Positions 43,976 to 53,070 of a stretch of 64,000 nt of DNA are shown in pieces; the first letter of the stretch is position 1, and the number at the start of each line of letters is the position of its first letter. The position numbers and the translations under genes are program-made. The notes below the pieces were generated by a model, which saw only the letters and a program-made list of their open reading frames with translations, searched no databases and was not told where the DNA came from. The stretch is from contig JABAKD010000023.1 of NCBI GenBank assembly GCA_012845835.1, positions 20,446,691 to 20,510,690 of the forward strand, read 5' to 3'. Source of the stretch: Undaria pinnatifida. Lineage: Eukaryota; Sar; Phaeophyceae; Laminariales; Alariaceae.

Positions 43976-44295
43976 TGGAGCCTACTACTATCGTAGAGTC
44001 CCAAGAGCCCTAAGTGATGTGGTAGCTTTGACCCGCTACCGAGGGCTGCACTTTTCCTTCTTATAAGCAAGGAGAGAGCCCTCCACGTTGGGTTAACAGC
44101 GTGGAGAAGAGATAGATCGAGCGAGGTTCGGGCGGGCAAACAAGGCCCGGCTCGACATCAAGGAGGTTCGGTTATTATGCCGAGTTCTCCCGTTCTCGGA
44201 AAGATACTCAGATGTGATAACACTTCTGGTGTATCTTCCATGGGTATATGTGCAACGACCATTCTACGAACTTTCCCCAAAACCTGTCCTCCACA
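43976..44295 (-). repeat. Gypsy-1 3' LTR
   Basis: 320 bp; in element sense it starts TGTGGAGGACAGG and ends GGCTCCA. The other copy ends CCTCCA, so terminal TGGAGG/CCTCCA inverted repeats are recognisable. The polypurine tract lies immediately upstream in sense. It differs from the 5' LTR by small indels (TTATAAGCAAGG versus TTATGTTTAGGGCGAGG). Confidence 0.85.
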
Positions 44296-44298
44296 GTA

Positions 44299-44309
44299 CC
44301 CCCCTCTTT
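44299..44309 (-). promoter_or_regulatory. Gypsy-1 polypurine tract
   Basis: Sense AAAGAGGGGGG followed by TAC and the LTR start TGTGG. This is the expected position for the RNase H-resistant primer of plus-strand DNA synthesis. Confidence 0.75.
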
Positions 44310-45288
44310 ACGCGCTACAAATCAATCTTGTTAAGAATGAATTGTGCCGATGATTCGGTGAGGGAATGATACTTGATATGGTGGTGAAAGTACTTGGGTC
44401 GTAGTACATAGCATTGGTACGTTCGCTAAACTTACTTGTGTTAGGTGTTCGTCTCCTCACTGTTGTGTTGAGAAAACACAGGCCAGTATAAGAACTTCAT
44501 ACACAAGTCAGTTGGCATGTTAACGGCTTCGTTTAGATTCGGAGTTTATATGAGTGCCCTCATATTTATTTCAATGTGAAACTAAGTGTGGCCGCACGAA
44601 GTTAACATTCCCATGGTAGCTGATAGAGCATGGGCGAATTCTTTTGTTAAAAGGAACTTCTGCTACCCTCAAATTGATTTGAGGTGTGCTAGATTGTACC
44701 AATTAATATCTCAGTTGTACGTTGATCAATGTATAATCTGGATTTGTGGTCTTTTTGAGTAAAATTTTATTCTTGTTGCTGGTGTGTTAAAAAACACAAG
44801 CCAGTTTTCTAGAATTTATCAACATCTTATAGACGTGCGGATTAGGTTCGCGTGGACCGTACCGCTTGGGTATTGATCTGATACACCTAGAATATTTATC
44901 ATTTTATGAGTGTTTTGTGCATCTAGTATGCCTGATCAATGTCAGACTAAGTAGCAAACGGTGATTGTGTGGTTGATTTTGTCGTTTTTTATGGTTTGGT
45001 TTGCTAAACCAGATCCCATGAACGATCTAATCACCTACAATTTCATGACTTGTCTCCCTGTCCACATATGCCCAAACGTATGTTATTTTTTCACCGTGGT
45101 TAATCTTGTTCCCTTTTCAAAATTATACCTAAATTTTGCTTTCGTGTCCCTTATATTTGCTGCTGAGCTTCCAGTATATATTTTTTGATTTTGTAAAGCG
45201 CTTAACTGGGTTGTTGCTCGTTTCCTGGTTTGATCGCTGCTTCGTAACCAAAAGTTACTAGACAGGATCATTGTGGAAGCGCGATTAA
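44310..45288 (-). other. Gypsy-1 3' untranslated region
   Basis: About 980 bp of AT-rich, non-coding sequence lie between the end of pol and the polypurine tract. No env-like ORF is present. Confidence 0.6.
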
Positions 45289-46880
45289 TCAGAGACCATT
45301 AGCGGTTCTGTATGCAGCAATAAATTCGTGACGTTGCGGTACTTCGCCTGCTCGATATTCAATATCTGATTCAGGGCCATAGCCTTGCAGACGTAATCGA
45401 TACTTGTAATTGTGGGTATTTTTTCTGCCAGGACCATGTTTGTGGCCGACTACCCTGTCAACGATATATGACTCAATTCTTGGTAAAATTTGGTCTTGAT
45501 GGTCTAGTGCAGGTAATGGGATTTGTTTTCCCAAAAAGAAATAAGCCAGCTTATCAAATTCAGGTGCTGGGGGGTTCTCCCGCTGATGGTACGGTTTGAT
45601 GTGGGCAAGGTGTACTGATACTTCTCGTGTCTCGTTGGTGCGTCGTACTCGACACACTACTGGAGAAAGTTGAAAGCAGATTATATAAGGTCCTCGCCAC
45701 GGTAACAGTAGTTTGGGATTTGGACCATCTGTATCCTGGAAGGGTCTGTATACCAGTACCTTCTGTCCAGATCTGCAAACAGGATATGGCGCAAGTTTTT
45801 TATTGTTAGCCGCCTGTTTTGTTGCACGTTCTGTTAAGTTACGACGCGCTAACTCAAATGCGATTTGTAGATTATCTCGGGTATTTTGTGCAAACATTTC
45901 TGTATCTGCTGTACTTCCTACATGAGGAATACCGAGTAATATATCAACTGGCAATCTGGCTTGTCTACCGAACATCAAAAAGAACGGTGTTTCATGCATT
46001 GTTGCACTGGAAGACGTATTGTGAGCTAGTTGAACAAATGGCAAGAGAGATGCCCAGTTATCTTGTTCAATCGAACCATGCATCGCTAACATTGCATGCA
46101 ATGTTGAATGTACACGTTCAGATACAGAATTGCCCTGGAGTCGATAGGGTGTCGTCCGGTTTTTCTTGTATCCAAGTATATTTTGTAACTGGAAAATTAT
46201 TTTATTCTCAAACTCCGACCCTTGATCTGAGTGCAAAATTTCCGGTGGATCGAAAATGCCTATGATGCGATCAATAATGGCATTTGCAACTGTGTCAGCT
46301 GATTTGTTTGGAATTGGTGTCAGTAATGTGAAGCTTGTGAGGTGATCATCATATATAGGACTATTTTGCATTTGACACCGGCGGCCGATACAAATTCTGA
46401 TTTATATTCGACAAAGTCGATGTAAATTCTTTGAAACGGTCGCTCTACAGGTAGATGGCCTGTTGGTAATTTAGGTCTGTTGTGAGCTGTTTTTCGACGT
46501 TGACATGCTTGACATTCTTGGCACCATTTATGTACGTCGCGATTCATAATCGGCCACCGGTATTTCTGGCGGATTTTATCGTACGTAGGTCGGAATGCAA
46601 GGTGTCCTCCTGATAGAGCATGTTCGTGGTATGCATGTAATACTAATCCAATGAGGGTATTAGGTAATACTAGCTGGTCACGAAACGTGCTTCTTTTGCG
46701 AAGGTGACTTGGTAAGTACAACTTGAACAACAATCCGTCTTGTACTGAGTAGTACGACATAGTTGTTAGCGTCTCTTTGTCAGGTAGGTATGCATTAGAG
46801 CCAAGTGTGTAGTCGATGCACTCTCCGTATTCTGCTCGTTGCGTTTCTCGTAATCTTTCTTGGTCAAGCGATTCAAACAA
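45289..46880 (-). pseudogene. Gypsy-1 integrase with chromodomain-like tail
   Basis: The ORF 46880-46320 has the H2C2 finger (HEHALSGGHLAFRPTYDKIR ... CQECQACQ) and the first catalytic Asp in RIYIDFVEY. After a frameshift near 46365, the ORF 46371-45289 (360 codons) carries ILHSDQGSEFENK (second Asp) and YRLQGNSVSERVHSTLH (Glu). It then has a GPY-like LLPWRGPYIICFQLSPVVCR and VSVHLAHIKPYH. The last 55 residues, YRLRLQGYGPESDIEYRAGE ... HEFIAAY, look like a divergent chromodomain. The enzyme would insert element DNA, and the tail would bias target choice. Catalytic residues are intact; only the frameshift disables it. Confidence 0.82.
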
Positions 46881-47097
46881 GTTTGTCGCGCTTATAAAAA
46901 CTGATGCGGCATTGAATAACTCGCGATCACTTCGGACGGGTTTTAATTAATCGAGTTTATCTGCGGACACTTGGTATGGTTGATAAGGAATTCCCGTTCG
47001 TAGGCAGGATCGCAGGATTTTCGGGGGCGTTTCGGCAAATCGGTGCTAATTTTGGCTCAGTTATTTCTTCTTGTTGTTCAAAAGCAAATAACCGTGA

Positions 47098-47593
47098 TCA
47101 TGTATCAGGAACGACGTGTGATTTTCCCGGTTTATACTTGACTGTGAAATCGTATGACTGTAAAACTATTGCCCAACGTGTCAAAATGTTTGGTGTATCT
47201 TGCATCGAGTACAAGTATCTTAGCGCCGCATGATCAGTTACACAAACAAAGTGTTTCCCCCATAAATAAGGACGCCAGTGTTGTATGGCTAACACTACTG
47301 CGTGCCAGGTAGCATTCTTTGAGTGTGGCTGAATAATGGCGTTGACTATCGTTGAATCGTTGGCTGTAATAAGCGATTATTTTTAAATCGTCACCGTCCT
47401 GCTGAGCTAGGAAAGCTCCTGCTCCTGCATTACTGGCATCGACATGTATTACAAAGCTTTTAGAAAAATACGGAAAGTGCAAGACAGGTGCTTCAGTGAG
47501 TAATTGTTTTACTCGTGCAAATGCCTGGTCCTGTTCCAGACCCCAACGTTTACTAATTTCTTTAGTCGCTTCTTTCTTCGTTAGAGCTACCAA
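47098..47593 (-). pseudogene. Gypsy-1 RNase H
   Basis: Starts ALTKKEATKEISKRWGLEQD and has the RNase H core VIHVDASNAGAGAFLAQQDG (first Asp) and YSQRFNDSQRHYSATLKECY (Glu). A four-base insertion near 47305 breaks the frame. The second frame continues LAIQHWRPYLWGKHFVCVTD (Asp) and VKYKPGKSHVVPDT, then meets a TGA where a Leu codon of the usual D-x-L-S-R is expected. It would degrade the RNA template during reverse transcription. Confidence 0.8.
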
Positions 47594-47610
47594 AGGAGCT
47601 ACTGTTGCTG

Positions 47611-48684
47611 CTAAATTGGGAATAATTTTTTTCTTACGAAGTTTACCATGCCCAACACTGATCTCAATTGCTTGATATTATTGGGTTTTGGTAAATCGAT
47701 GATAGCTTTGATGCGGTCATCACCAATTCGAATACCATCTGATGATAGTATATGACCTAAGTATTTGACTTCTTTGGGTCCGAATTGAACTTTGGATGGT
47801 TTGAGGGTGAGACCTGCTGCTTGTATCGCTTTGAAAGTGTTTTCCAAGAGAGTTTGGTGACCTTCCCATGTTGAAGAACAACATATGTAGTCGTCCATAT
47901 ATACGAGAAGACCACTTTTCGGACCAAAATGTGAAAAGGCTAGTGACATCATTCTTGAGAACAGGAAGGGAGCGTTTGCAATCCCAAAAGGGAATCTTTT
48001 GAAAACCCATTTACCATTCTGTGTTAAAAAAGACGTTTTATCTTGTTCAGCTTCTGCTACTGGAATTCGGTGATAGGCACTTTGTACATCACAAACGGTA
48101 ATAAATTTAGCGCCTGCTACTGTATCAATGTGTGCTTCCATGTCCGGCATAGGCCAAGATTTCCGAATTAAGCTCCTGTTAATTGTAGATCGATAGTCTA
48201 CACAAAATCGTGGAGAGCCATCTGATTTAGCTACAATTGTAACTGCGGAGCCCCAAGGACTCGTTCTTTGTTGAATTATTCCATATTTTTCCGTTTGATT
48301 CACGCAGTTGGCTATGACTTCTTGTACACGTGGATTTGCTCGGTAAGGGTTTTTATCGACTGGGGGTGTACCAGGTTCCAAAGGAAAATCTGCTTCCATA
48401 ATAGTGCACTTCCCTAATTCACTAGAAGATAGCGAGAAAATCGAACGATACTTGGCGCATAAGTCAAGTATTTGTGGACATTGGTCTGATGAAAATGTTG
48501 TTGATGTACAAGCTTTCTTCAAAGCACCTCGGAGTTCCTCTCGAGTGGACGCCGATGATTGTTTTTCACTTTGAAGTGTGCTGACATTCAATTCAGGTAC
48601 AGCTTTAACCTTCGAGATGTAACCTAATATGGTGTTCTTTCCAAGGTATACTCGGCGGTTTGACGGATTTGCTATTTGTACCAT
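47611..48684 (-). CDS. Gypsy-1 reverse transcriptase
   Basis: 357 codons, RT palm and fingers complete. Visible are NPYRANPRVQEVIANCVNQ, SPWGSAVTIVAKSDGSPRFC, VDYRSTINRSL, FITVCDVQSAYHRIPVA (first catalytic Asp), FKRFPFGIANAPFLFSRMM, LLVYMDDYICC (catalytic YMDD near 47.89 kb) and KYLGHILSSDGIRI. It ends early in VRKKLFPI because of a one-base change in an A7 run near 47635; the next frame continues into RNase H. The reading frame extends upstream of the first Met to about 48825, where an 11-bp duplication separates it from protease. RT would copy the element RNA in cytoplasmic particles. Confidence 0.88.
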   Translation of the reverse strand: MVQIANPSNRRVYLGKNTILGYISKVKAVPELNVSTLQSEKQSSASTREELRGALKKACTSTTFSSDQCPQILDLCAKYRSIFSLSSSELGKCTIMEADFPLEPGTPPVDKNPYRANPRVQEVIANCVNQTEKYGIIQQRTSPWGSAVTIVAKSDGSPRFCVDYRSTINRSLIRKSWPMPDMEAHIDTVAGAKFITVCDVQSAYHRIPVAEAEQDKTSFLTQNGKWVFKRFPFGIANAPFLFSRMMSLAFSHFGPKSGLLVYMDDYICCSSTWEGHQTLLENTFKAIQAAGLTLKPSKVQFGPKEVKYLGHILSSDGIRIGDDRIKAIIDLPKPNNIKQLRSVLGMVNFVRKKLFPI

Positions 48685-48800
48685 GGCAGTTTTGTTGACG
48701 GCTGACCAATGGCAAACAGTTCGTGCAATAACTAATCTATCGAAAGCTTTAGGTAATTTTGACGATTGGACGTCTTCGGCTGTTACTATGCGAGGTTCAA

Positions 48801-49583
48801 TTAACGCTGCGGTTGTTTCGGCAGGCGCATTGATTGCGCATTGATTGTTTCTACATGTACTGCCATTTCATGTTGTGGTGGTACACAGCATTTCTTGGTT
48901 AGGTATACTGGTACCGACTCTACTTTGTTATCTACCAATGCAACTACTGAGCATTGAGCTACATGAGTTGGATGTGTGGAATGGTTTATGCGATGCGTTG
49001 CTTTCATTTTTATGCGAGAATTGGCAAAAGAAAGTTCTTCTGTGTTCCAGTTTGAACTGGCTCCAAAAGCTCCCATTTTGCTGTTATCAAGCAGCATCTT
49101 GTCTGGTCCTAGGTTACGCAAAACGAGTGCTTCTACCGGAAGAGTAATATCTCCCAGTGTAAGATTAAAACAAATGTATCCTAATATTTCAAGTTGCGAT
49201 CCATCTGCGCTGCGAAGGTTAATCGCTTTCGGAGGAACTGCTAGCATTTCGGTGTTTTTCAAGGTTGGGTGTTGGCGCAAAAAATCTACGGCAACACATG
49301 GTATGTCACTAGCTGAATCGATCGTTAGATCAACTACTGGGTGATCATTTACTCTGCGGGGGATACGTACCCGTTTAGAGGTGGCATTCAATGCAGTTGG
49401 ATGCTTTGGATACTCACTTAACGAAGATGCATTATAAAAAACAAAGCGTTGTTCAGGGTGCTCAGCACCACAGAACTTTGTTCTGTTTGATAAATAATTA
49501 CTCTGATTAATTACTCGGGTCACATGTGCTGCTTGAGGTGCTAAAGTTAGCGCTGACTGTGTCTTTCGACGTTGCCGACGCAT
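48801..49583 (-). CDS. Gypsy-1 protease domain
   Basis: 260 codons. A retropepsin-like segment begins VVDLTIDSASDIPCVAVDFL, in which D-S-A replaces the usual D-T/S-G. It continues with LRSADGSQLEILGYICFNLT, LPVEALVLRNLGPDKMLLD and GAFGA, the second-strand landmarks (a usual I-L-G is replaced). The N-terminus is basic. The C-terminus leaves frame after an exact 11-bp duplication (48825-48835 and 48836-48846), after which the correct frame continues to RT. The family cleaves Gag-Pol into mature parts. Confidence 0.7.
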   Translation of the reverse strand: MRRQRRKTQSALTLAPQAAHVTRVINQSNYLSNRTKFCGAEHPEQRFVFYNASSLSEYPKHPTALNATSKRVRIPRRVNDHPVVDLTIDSASDIPCVAVDFLRQHPTLKNTEMLAVPPKAINLRSADGSQLEILGYICFNLTLGDITLPVEALVLRNLGPDKMLLDNSKMGAFGASSNWNTEELSFANSRIKMKATHRINHSTHPTHVAQCSVVALVDNKVESVPVYLTKKCCVPPQHEMAVHVETINAQSMRLPKQPQR

Positions 49584-49685
49584 TGCTTTGCTACACTAGC
49601 TTAACACATATGATTTCTTTGCTGCAATCTTGCTGCGCTTTGATACTGCTACAGTAGTAGGCCTGATACTCAGGTCCTCTACAGC

Positions 49686-50006
49686 TTAGACAGCTCCGTC
49701 ATCAAAAAAATGTACTCTCTTTACACTATCAGAGAAACGTACTTTCTTTACGTTATCAGAGAAACGTACTTTCTTTAAGTTATTGGAACTACGTACTCTC
49801 TTATTACATATTCCTTTCAGAGTTCGAGGGCTCGTTATACGGCCACTCTTGTCCCTCTGATTACCATTGTGAGCTACTGGGTGGAGTGTGTTTACAACAT
49901 AAGTTGGACTACCTCTCACTTTTCCTGGCCCAATGATTATCCTTTCCCTACCATGCTGAGTTACTGGGTGGAGTGTGTCTACAACATCAGTTGAACTACG
50001 TTTCAC
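49686..50006 (-). CDS. Gypsy-1 gag-pro linker ORF with internal repeats
   Basis: 106 codons between gag and protease. The first half contains two related stretches built on (D/N)TLHPV(T/A)(Q/H)(H/N)G and GP-K-VRGSP. The second half contains three ~10-residue repeats, LKKVRFSDN, VKKVRFSDS and VKRVHFFDD, encoded by 30-bp DNA repeats at 49697-49800. It is unlike any domain I know. The K-V-R-F words fit the short PP1-docking pattern (R/K-V-x-F), which may be coincidence. It may be the C-terminal part of Gag or a repeat-expanded linker. Confidence 0.5.
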   Translation of the reverse strand: MKRSSTDVVDTLHPVTQHGRERIIIGPGKVRGSPTYVVNTLHPVAHNGNQRDKSGRITSPRTLKGICNKRVRSSNNLKKVRFSDNVKKVRFSDSVKRVHFFDDGAV

Positions 50007-50066
50007 TACTTCAGACTCAGTGGTTTTGTCTTTCCTACCGGGTGAGGGTACCCGGAGTGGGCACCA

Positions 50067-50885
50067 TCAACGAGAGTGCTTTTCAAATCCATGCCTTATG
50101 TGCGCTGTACGCAACCCGCAGTTTTCCCCGGTGTGTGAATCAGGGTACTTGCACTTGGGGTAGTTGCAAGGATTATCGACCACTACAGCAGTTGACGCGT
50201 TATCGTTGGTGTTGCTGCTGTTGCGGTTGTTGTTGCGGTTGTTGTTGTTGTTGATGTTGTTGCTGCTTCTGGGTGTCTTCTTTTGTTGACGGCGAGCAGG
50301 TGTCGATGAATGTTCTCGATTGGGGGTAGTAACAGGTGTTCGGGCCCTCTTCAGGTTATCGAGGGATGAAGACAAGCTGGCGATCGTCGTCTTCATGATC
50401 GCCATCTTGTTTTCATATTGTTCGAACCTGTCTTGCTCGTGATGAGTTTCAGGCATGACAAGTTGTAGTAACCAAGCCGGTGGGCCTTCCCTCCGCTCCA
50501 AACATCGCTCCAGCTGCGCGTATGCCCAGCGTAGCTTCTCGTCAAAGAAGTAAGTAGAGGTGTGGGATGACTCCGACGTCTGGGAGTTGGTGTCATCCAT
50601 AGGAGCAGCAGCAGAAGCAGCAGTAGTCGCAGCGATGTTATCTTCCGCGATTGAGGATTCTCCAACCTGATCGAGAGTTGCCTCATGCTCCGGTTCGAGA
50701 GTCTCCTCCTCGCTAGCCGTGGATTCCTTCCGTTCGGCCATGCTGTCGGGATTCGGCGTTGGGCGTATCGGCGGTGGCTGGGCCGCCGGTGTACCTTTCG
50801 CTCCTGATTGCTTTTTCCTTTTCTTCTCCTTAATCTTGACGCTGCGCTTCTGCGACGCAGTCATGCTGAACTCTTCCGAGTCCAT
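50067..50885 (-). CDS. gag: Gypsy-1 Gag-like protein
   Basis: 272 codons, first ORF after the 5' LTR. The N-terminus is basic (KIKEKKRKKQ). A middle part is predicted helical (YFFDEKLRWAYAQLERCLER and QYENKMAIMKTTIASLSSSL). An Asn-rich tract follows, encoded by a (GTT/GCT)n microsatellite near 50200-50265. The C-terminal CNYPKCKYPDSHTGENC has C-X4-C-X5-H-X4-C spacing, a widened CCHC zinc knuckle for RNA packaging. It is short for a Gag and lacks a recognisable capsid fold; assignment rests on position and the knuckle. Start chosen at the first Met, MDSEEFSMTA. Confidence 0.65.
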   Translation of the reverse strand: MDSEEFSMTASQKRSVKIKEKKRKKQSGAKGTPAAQPPPIRPTPNPDSMAERKESTASEEETLEPEHEATLDQVGESSIAEDNIAATTAASAAAPMDDTNSQTSESSHTSTYFFDEKLRWAYAQLERCLERREGPPAWLLQLVMPETHHEQDRFEQYENKMAIMKTTIASLSSSLDNLKRARTPVTTPNREHSSTPARRQQKKTPRSSNNINNNNNRNNNRNSSNTNDNASTAVVVDNPCNYPKCKYPDSHTGENCGLRTAHIRHGFEKHSR

Positions 50886-50990
50886 GGCCCCGCTCTCTCT
50901 CTATCTCTCTTTCTCTCTCTTTTCCTCAAAAAACAAAAAAAAAGAAACTCACTTTCAGTATGAGCTGCTTCAGCGTGAGTTCGAATCAAT

Positions 50991-51005
50991 CAATCAAGGA
51001 CGCCA
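50991..51005 (-). promoter_or_regulatory. Gypsy-1 primer-binding site
   Basis: Sense TGGCGTCCTTGATTG begins three bases inside the 5' LTR (gap 51006-51008). TGG pairs with the CCA end of a tRNA; I cannot name the tRNA without a tRNA set from this organism. Confidence 0.65.
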
Positions 51006-51008
51006 ATA

Positions 51009-51333
51009 TGGAGGCTACTACTCTCGTAGAGTCCCAAGAGCCCTAAGTGATGTGGTAGCTTTGACCCGCTACCGAGGGCTGCACTTTTCCTTCTTATGTT
51101 TAGGGCGAGGAGAGAGCCCTCCACGTTGGGTTACCAGCGTGGAGAAGAGGTAGATCGAGCGAGGTTCGGGCGGGCAAACAAGGCCCGGCTCGACTTCAAG
51201 GAGGTTCGGTTATTATGCCGAGTTCTCCCGTTCTCGGAAAGATACTCAGATGTGATAACACTTCTGGTGTATCTTCCATGGGTACATGTGCAACGACCAT
51301 TCTACGAACTTTCCCCAAAACCTGTCCTCCACA
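51009..51333 (-). repeat. Gypsy-1 5' LTR
   Basis: 325 bp, matching the 3' LTR through GAGTCCCAAGAGCCCTAAGT, GGTAGCTTTGACCCGCTACC, GAGAGCCCTCCACGTTGGGT and TCTTCCATGGGTA. The promoter and polyadenylation signal of the element should lie here. I saw no confident TATA box. Confidence 0.85.
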
Positions 51334-52495
51334 CGTACGCTGATATTTAGTAAGGTATTTAGGTATTTGGCGCTTTATTCTATATCGCGATATTCGTGTC
51401 GGCACTTTTTGCTATCTAAAACTGAACATGGCTTATTTCCACACTCGAGTCATCAAAGGCCCCAAGACTCGAGACGAGACGAAGCAAGGTTCTTTGCCCG
51501 TCCCGTCCGAGACCCAGAGCAGCGTAGGGCACCAGCTGCCAGGGGTGTGAGACGAGGCAAGCACGCATGGGCCAGGTAACGTTGTCTGCAACAACTGCCC
51601 GCCACAGTATAAACGCGCGGACGAACGCTGAGCGAGACAAGCGAGAAGTGCGCTTTTTTTGTATTTTGAGCGGTATACGCCGGGGCTGTTCTTGGACCTT
51701 GGCATATGTAGAGCTTGAACGAATAAATGAGGGACAACATTTCCAAATTGGCATCATTTCCACATTAACTCGTGTTTTTTTTCCCGGCGTCGCTTTTTTC
51801 ATGGCGGACTCGAAGAGCTGTTAGTGTACTCCTGAGTACTCTCCTAACTGTAGTACGTGGAGAGGCGGACTCGAAGAGCTGTTAGTGTACTCCTGAGTAC
51901 TCTCCTAACTGTAGTACGTGGAGAGGGGAAAGCTCCGGAGATCCCTCTTACGAAGTCGGTGAGAATTAATTAACGAACTCGAAAACGTATTTGGTTGGTA
52001 TTTTAGCATTACCCATTACTAGGTTACTGAGTCACGTGACAGTGGGTAGTGCTGTGTCGTGAGTTCGATTCTCACCGCCTTCGTATTTGTCGTTTTCGTG
52101 TGTGCGCGCTGACGACATTATGAATGGTTATTTCGGTAGTTTAACATGTCATGTAGCACTACCCACAGTGAGAGTCAAGTGATTAAGTAGCTCAGTGGGC
52201 AGTGCTGTAGGATTTTTCGGTCAAGTCACTTTGTTCGAAGGGCGCTGTCCAACGCCTTCCATATCCGTCTCCTATACCTGATCGTGAACGCGTACTACGT
52301 ACGGGAGGTAAAAAACACATTCGAGAATAGCGGGGACGATTTTGGGTTTTGGATTCCTGGGCAGTTATTTTTACGCGAACGGGTCAACGCGTGGCGTACT
52401 AATCAATGACACAGCAGCAATCTAAAGTATAGTAGTAGTCAACGACATATACCTGGTACGCTGTTCTCCAACTGCGAGCTTCAAGAGTTTCAGTA

Positions 52496-52562
52496 GTTGT
52501 TGTTGTTGTTCTCACATTAACTTGCTTAATCAAGTCCGTGGTCACAGGACACAGGCTCCATC
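52496..52562 (-). mobile_element. RB retroposon, 3' end only
   Basis: Copy of 40474-40552 in module C2, with a shorter (AAC)n tail. It was inherited through the duplication. Confidence 0.55.
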
Positions 52563-52708
52563 AGTAAATGATAAATAATGTTGACTGACATCATATAGGC
52601 AACACCTCTCTGGGTACGTAACGCGGCGTCAACCATCGTAACATCATACAATATGGGGGAATGTAATATCTATGCAAAGCTCCTGTTTTGTTTTTATCAA
52701 TTGTCAGC

Positions 52709-53070
52709 CGGCCGCCCCGGTGGTCTAGTGGTTTTACCCTCGAATACCACTAACGTTTGGTCGTCCTTGAGTTCGACACCCACGACGATGAGATATGTTT
52801 GAGTTTATTTATTTGCAAAAATGCGAAAGATAAGATAGGATCAACTGCTGAGAGCGCCTAGCAGAGTGGGTAGGTACAATTCGACGCGAGTCGACGAGGG
52901 AAGAAAATGCTGGATTCTCCTCGTGGTAAAAATGAAGGCACGTGCCGAAGTGGGGAGGGAGGAGGAGGGCCCGCTATGTGACCCCGGATCTGATTTACTA
53001 CTGGGAGGGAGCGCGAGAGTGGTACGAGGATAATAGATGGGATGAAGAAAAACCAATGTTGCAAAGGTAT
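52709..53070 (+). repeat. SINE-1 copy in module C2
   Basis: Copy of 40697-41060, differing at a few positions (for example GTGACCCCGGATCTGATTTA). It was inherited through duplication, so it is not an independent insertion. Confidence 0.6.

Larger units (their letters stand above)
43976..51333 (-). mobile_element. Gypsy-1: near-complete Ty3/gypsy chromovirus
   Basis: The element runs on the minus strand: 5' LTR 51009-51333, primer-binding site at 51005-50991, gag 50885-50067, protease 49583-48801, RT 48684-47611, RNase H 47593-47098, integrase 46880-45289 with a chromodomain-like tail, polypurine tract 44309-44299 and 3' LTR 43976-44295. Total about 7.36 kb. The order PR-RT-RH-IN defines Ty3/gypsy. 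Frameshifts between PR and RT, RT and RH, within RH and within IN, plus stops, make it defective. LTRs differ at several sites. No clear target duplication (left GTATA, right CGTAC). Confidence 0.88.

Noticed and set aside
47628-47640. A7 run between RT and RNase H as a programmed -1 frameshift site
   Set aside because: Ty3/gypsy elements do not normally shift between RT and RNase H, and several other random frameshifts exist in this copy. A one-base indel is simpler.
43971-51338. Target-site duplication of gypsy-1
   Set aside because: The five bases outside the LTRs, GTATA and CGTAC, do not match. Either the site has mutated or the flanks were rearranged.
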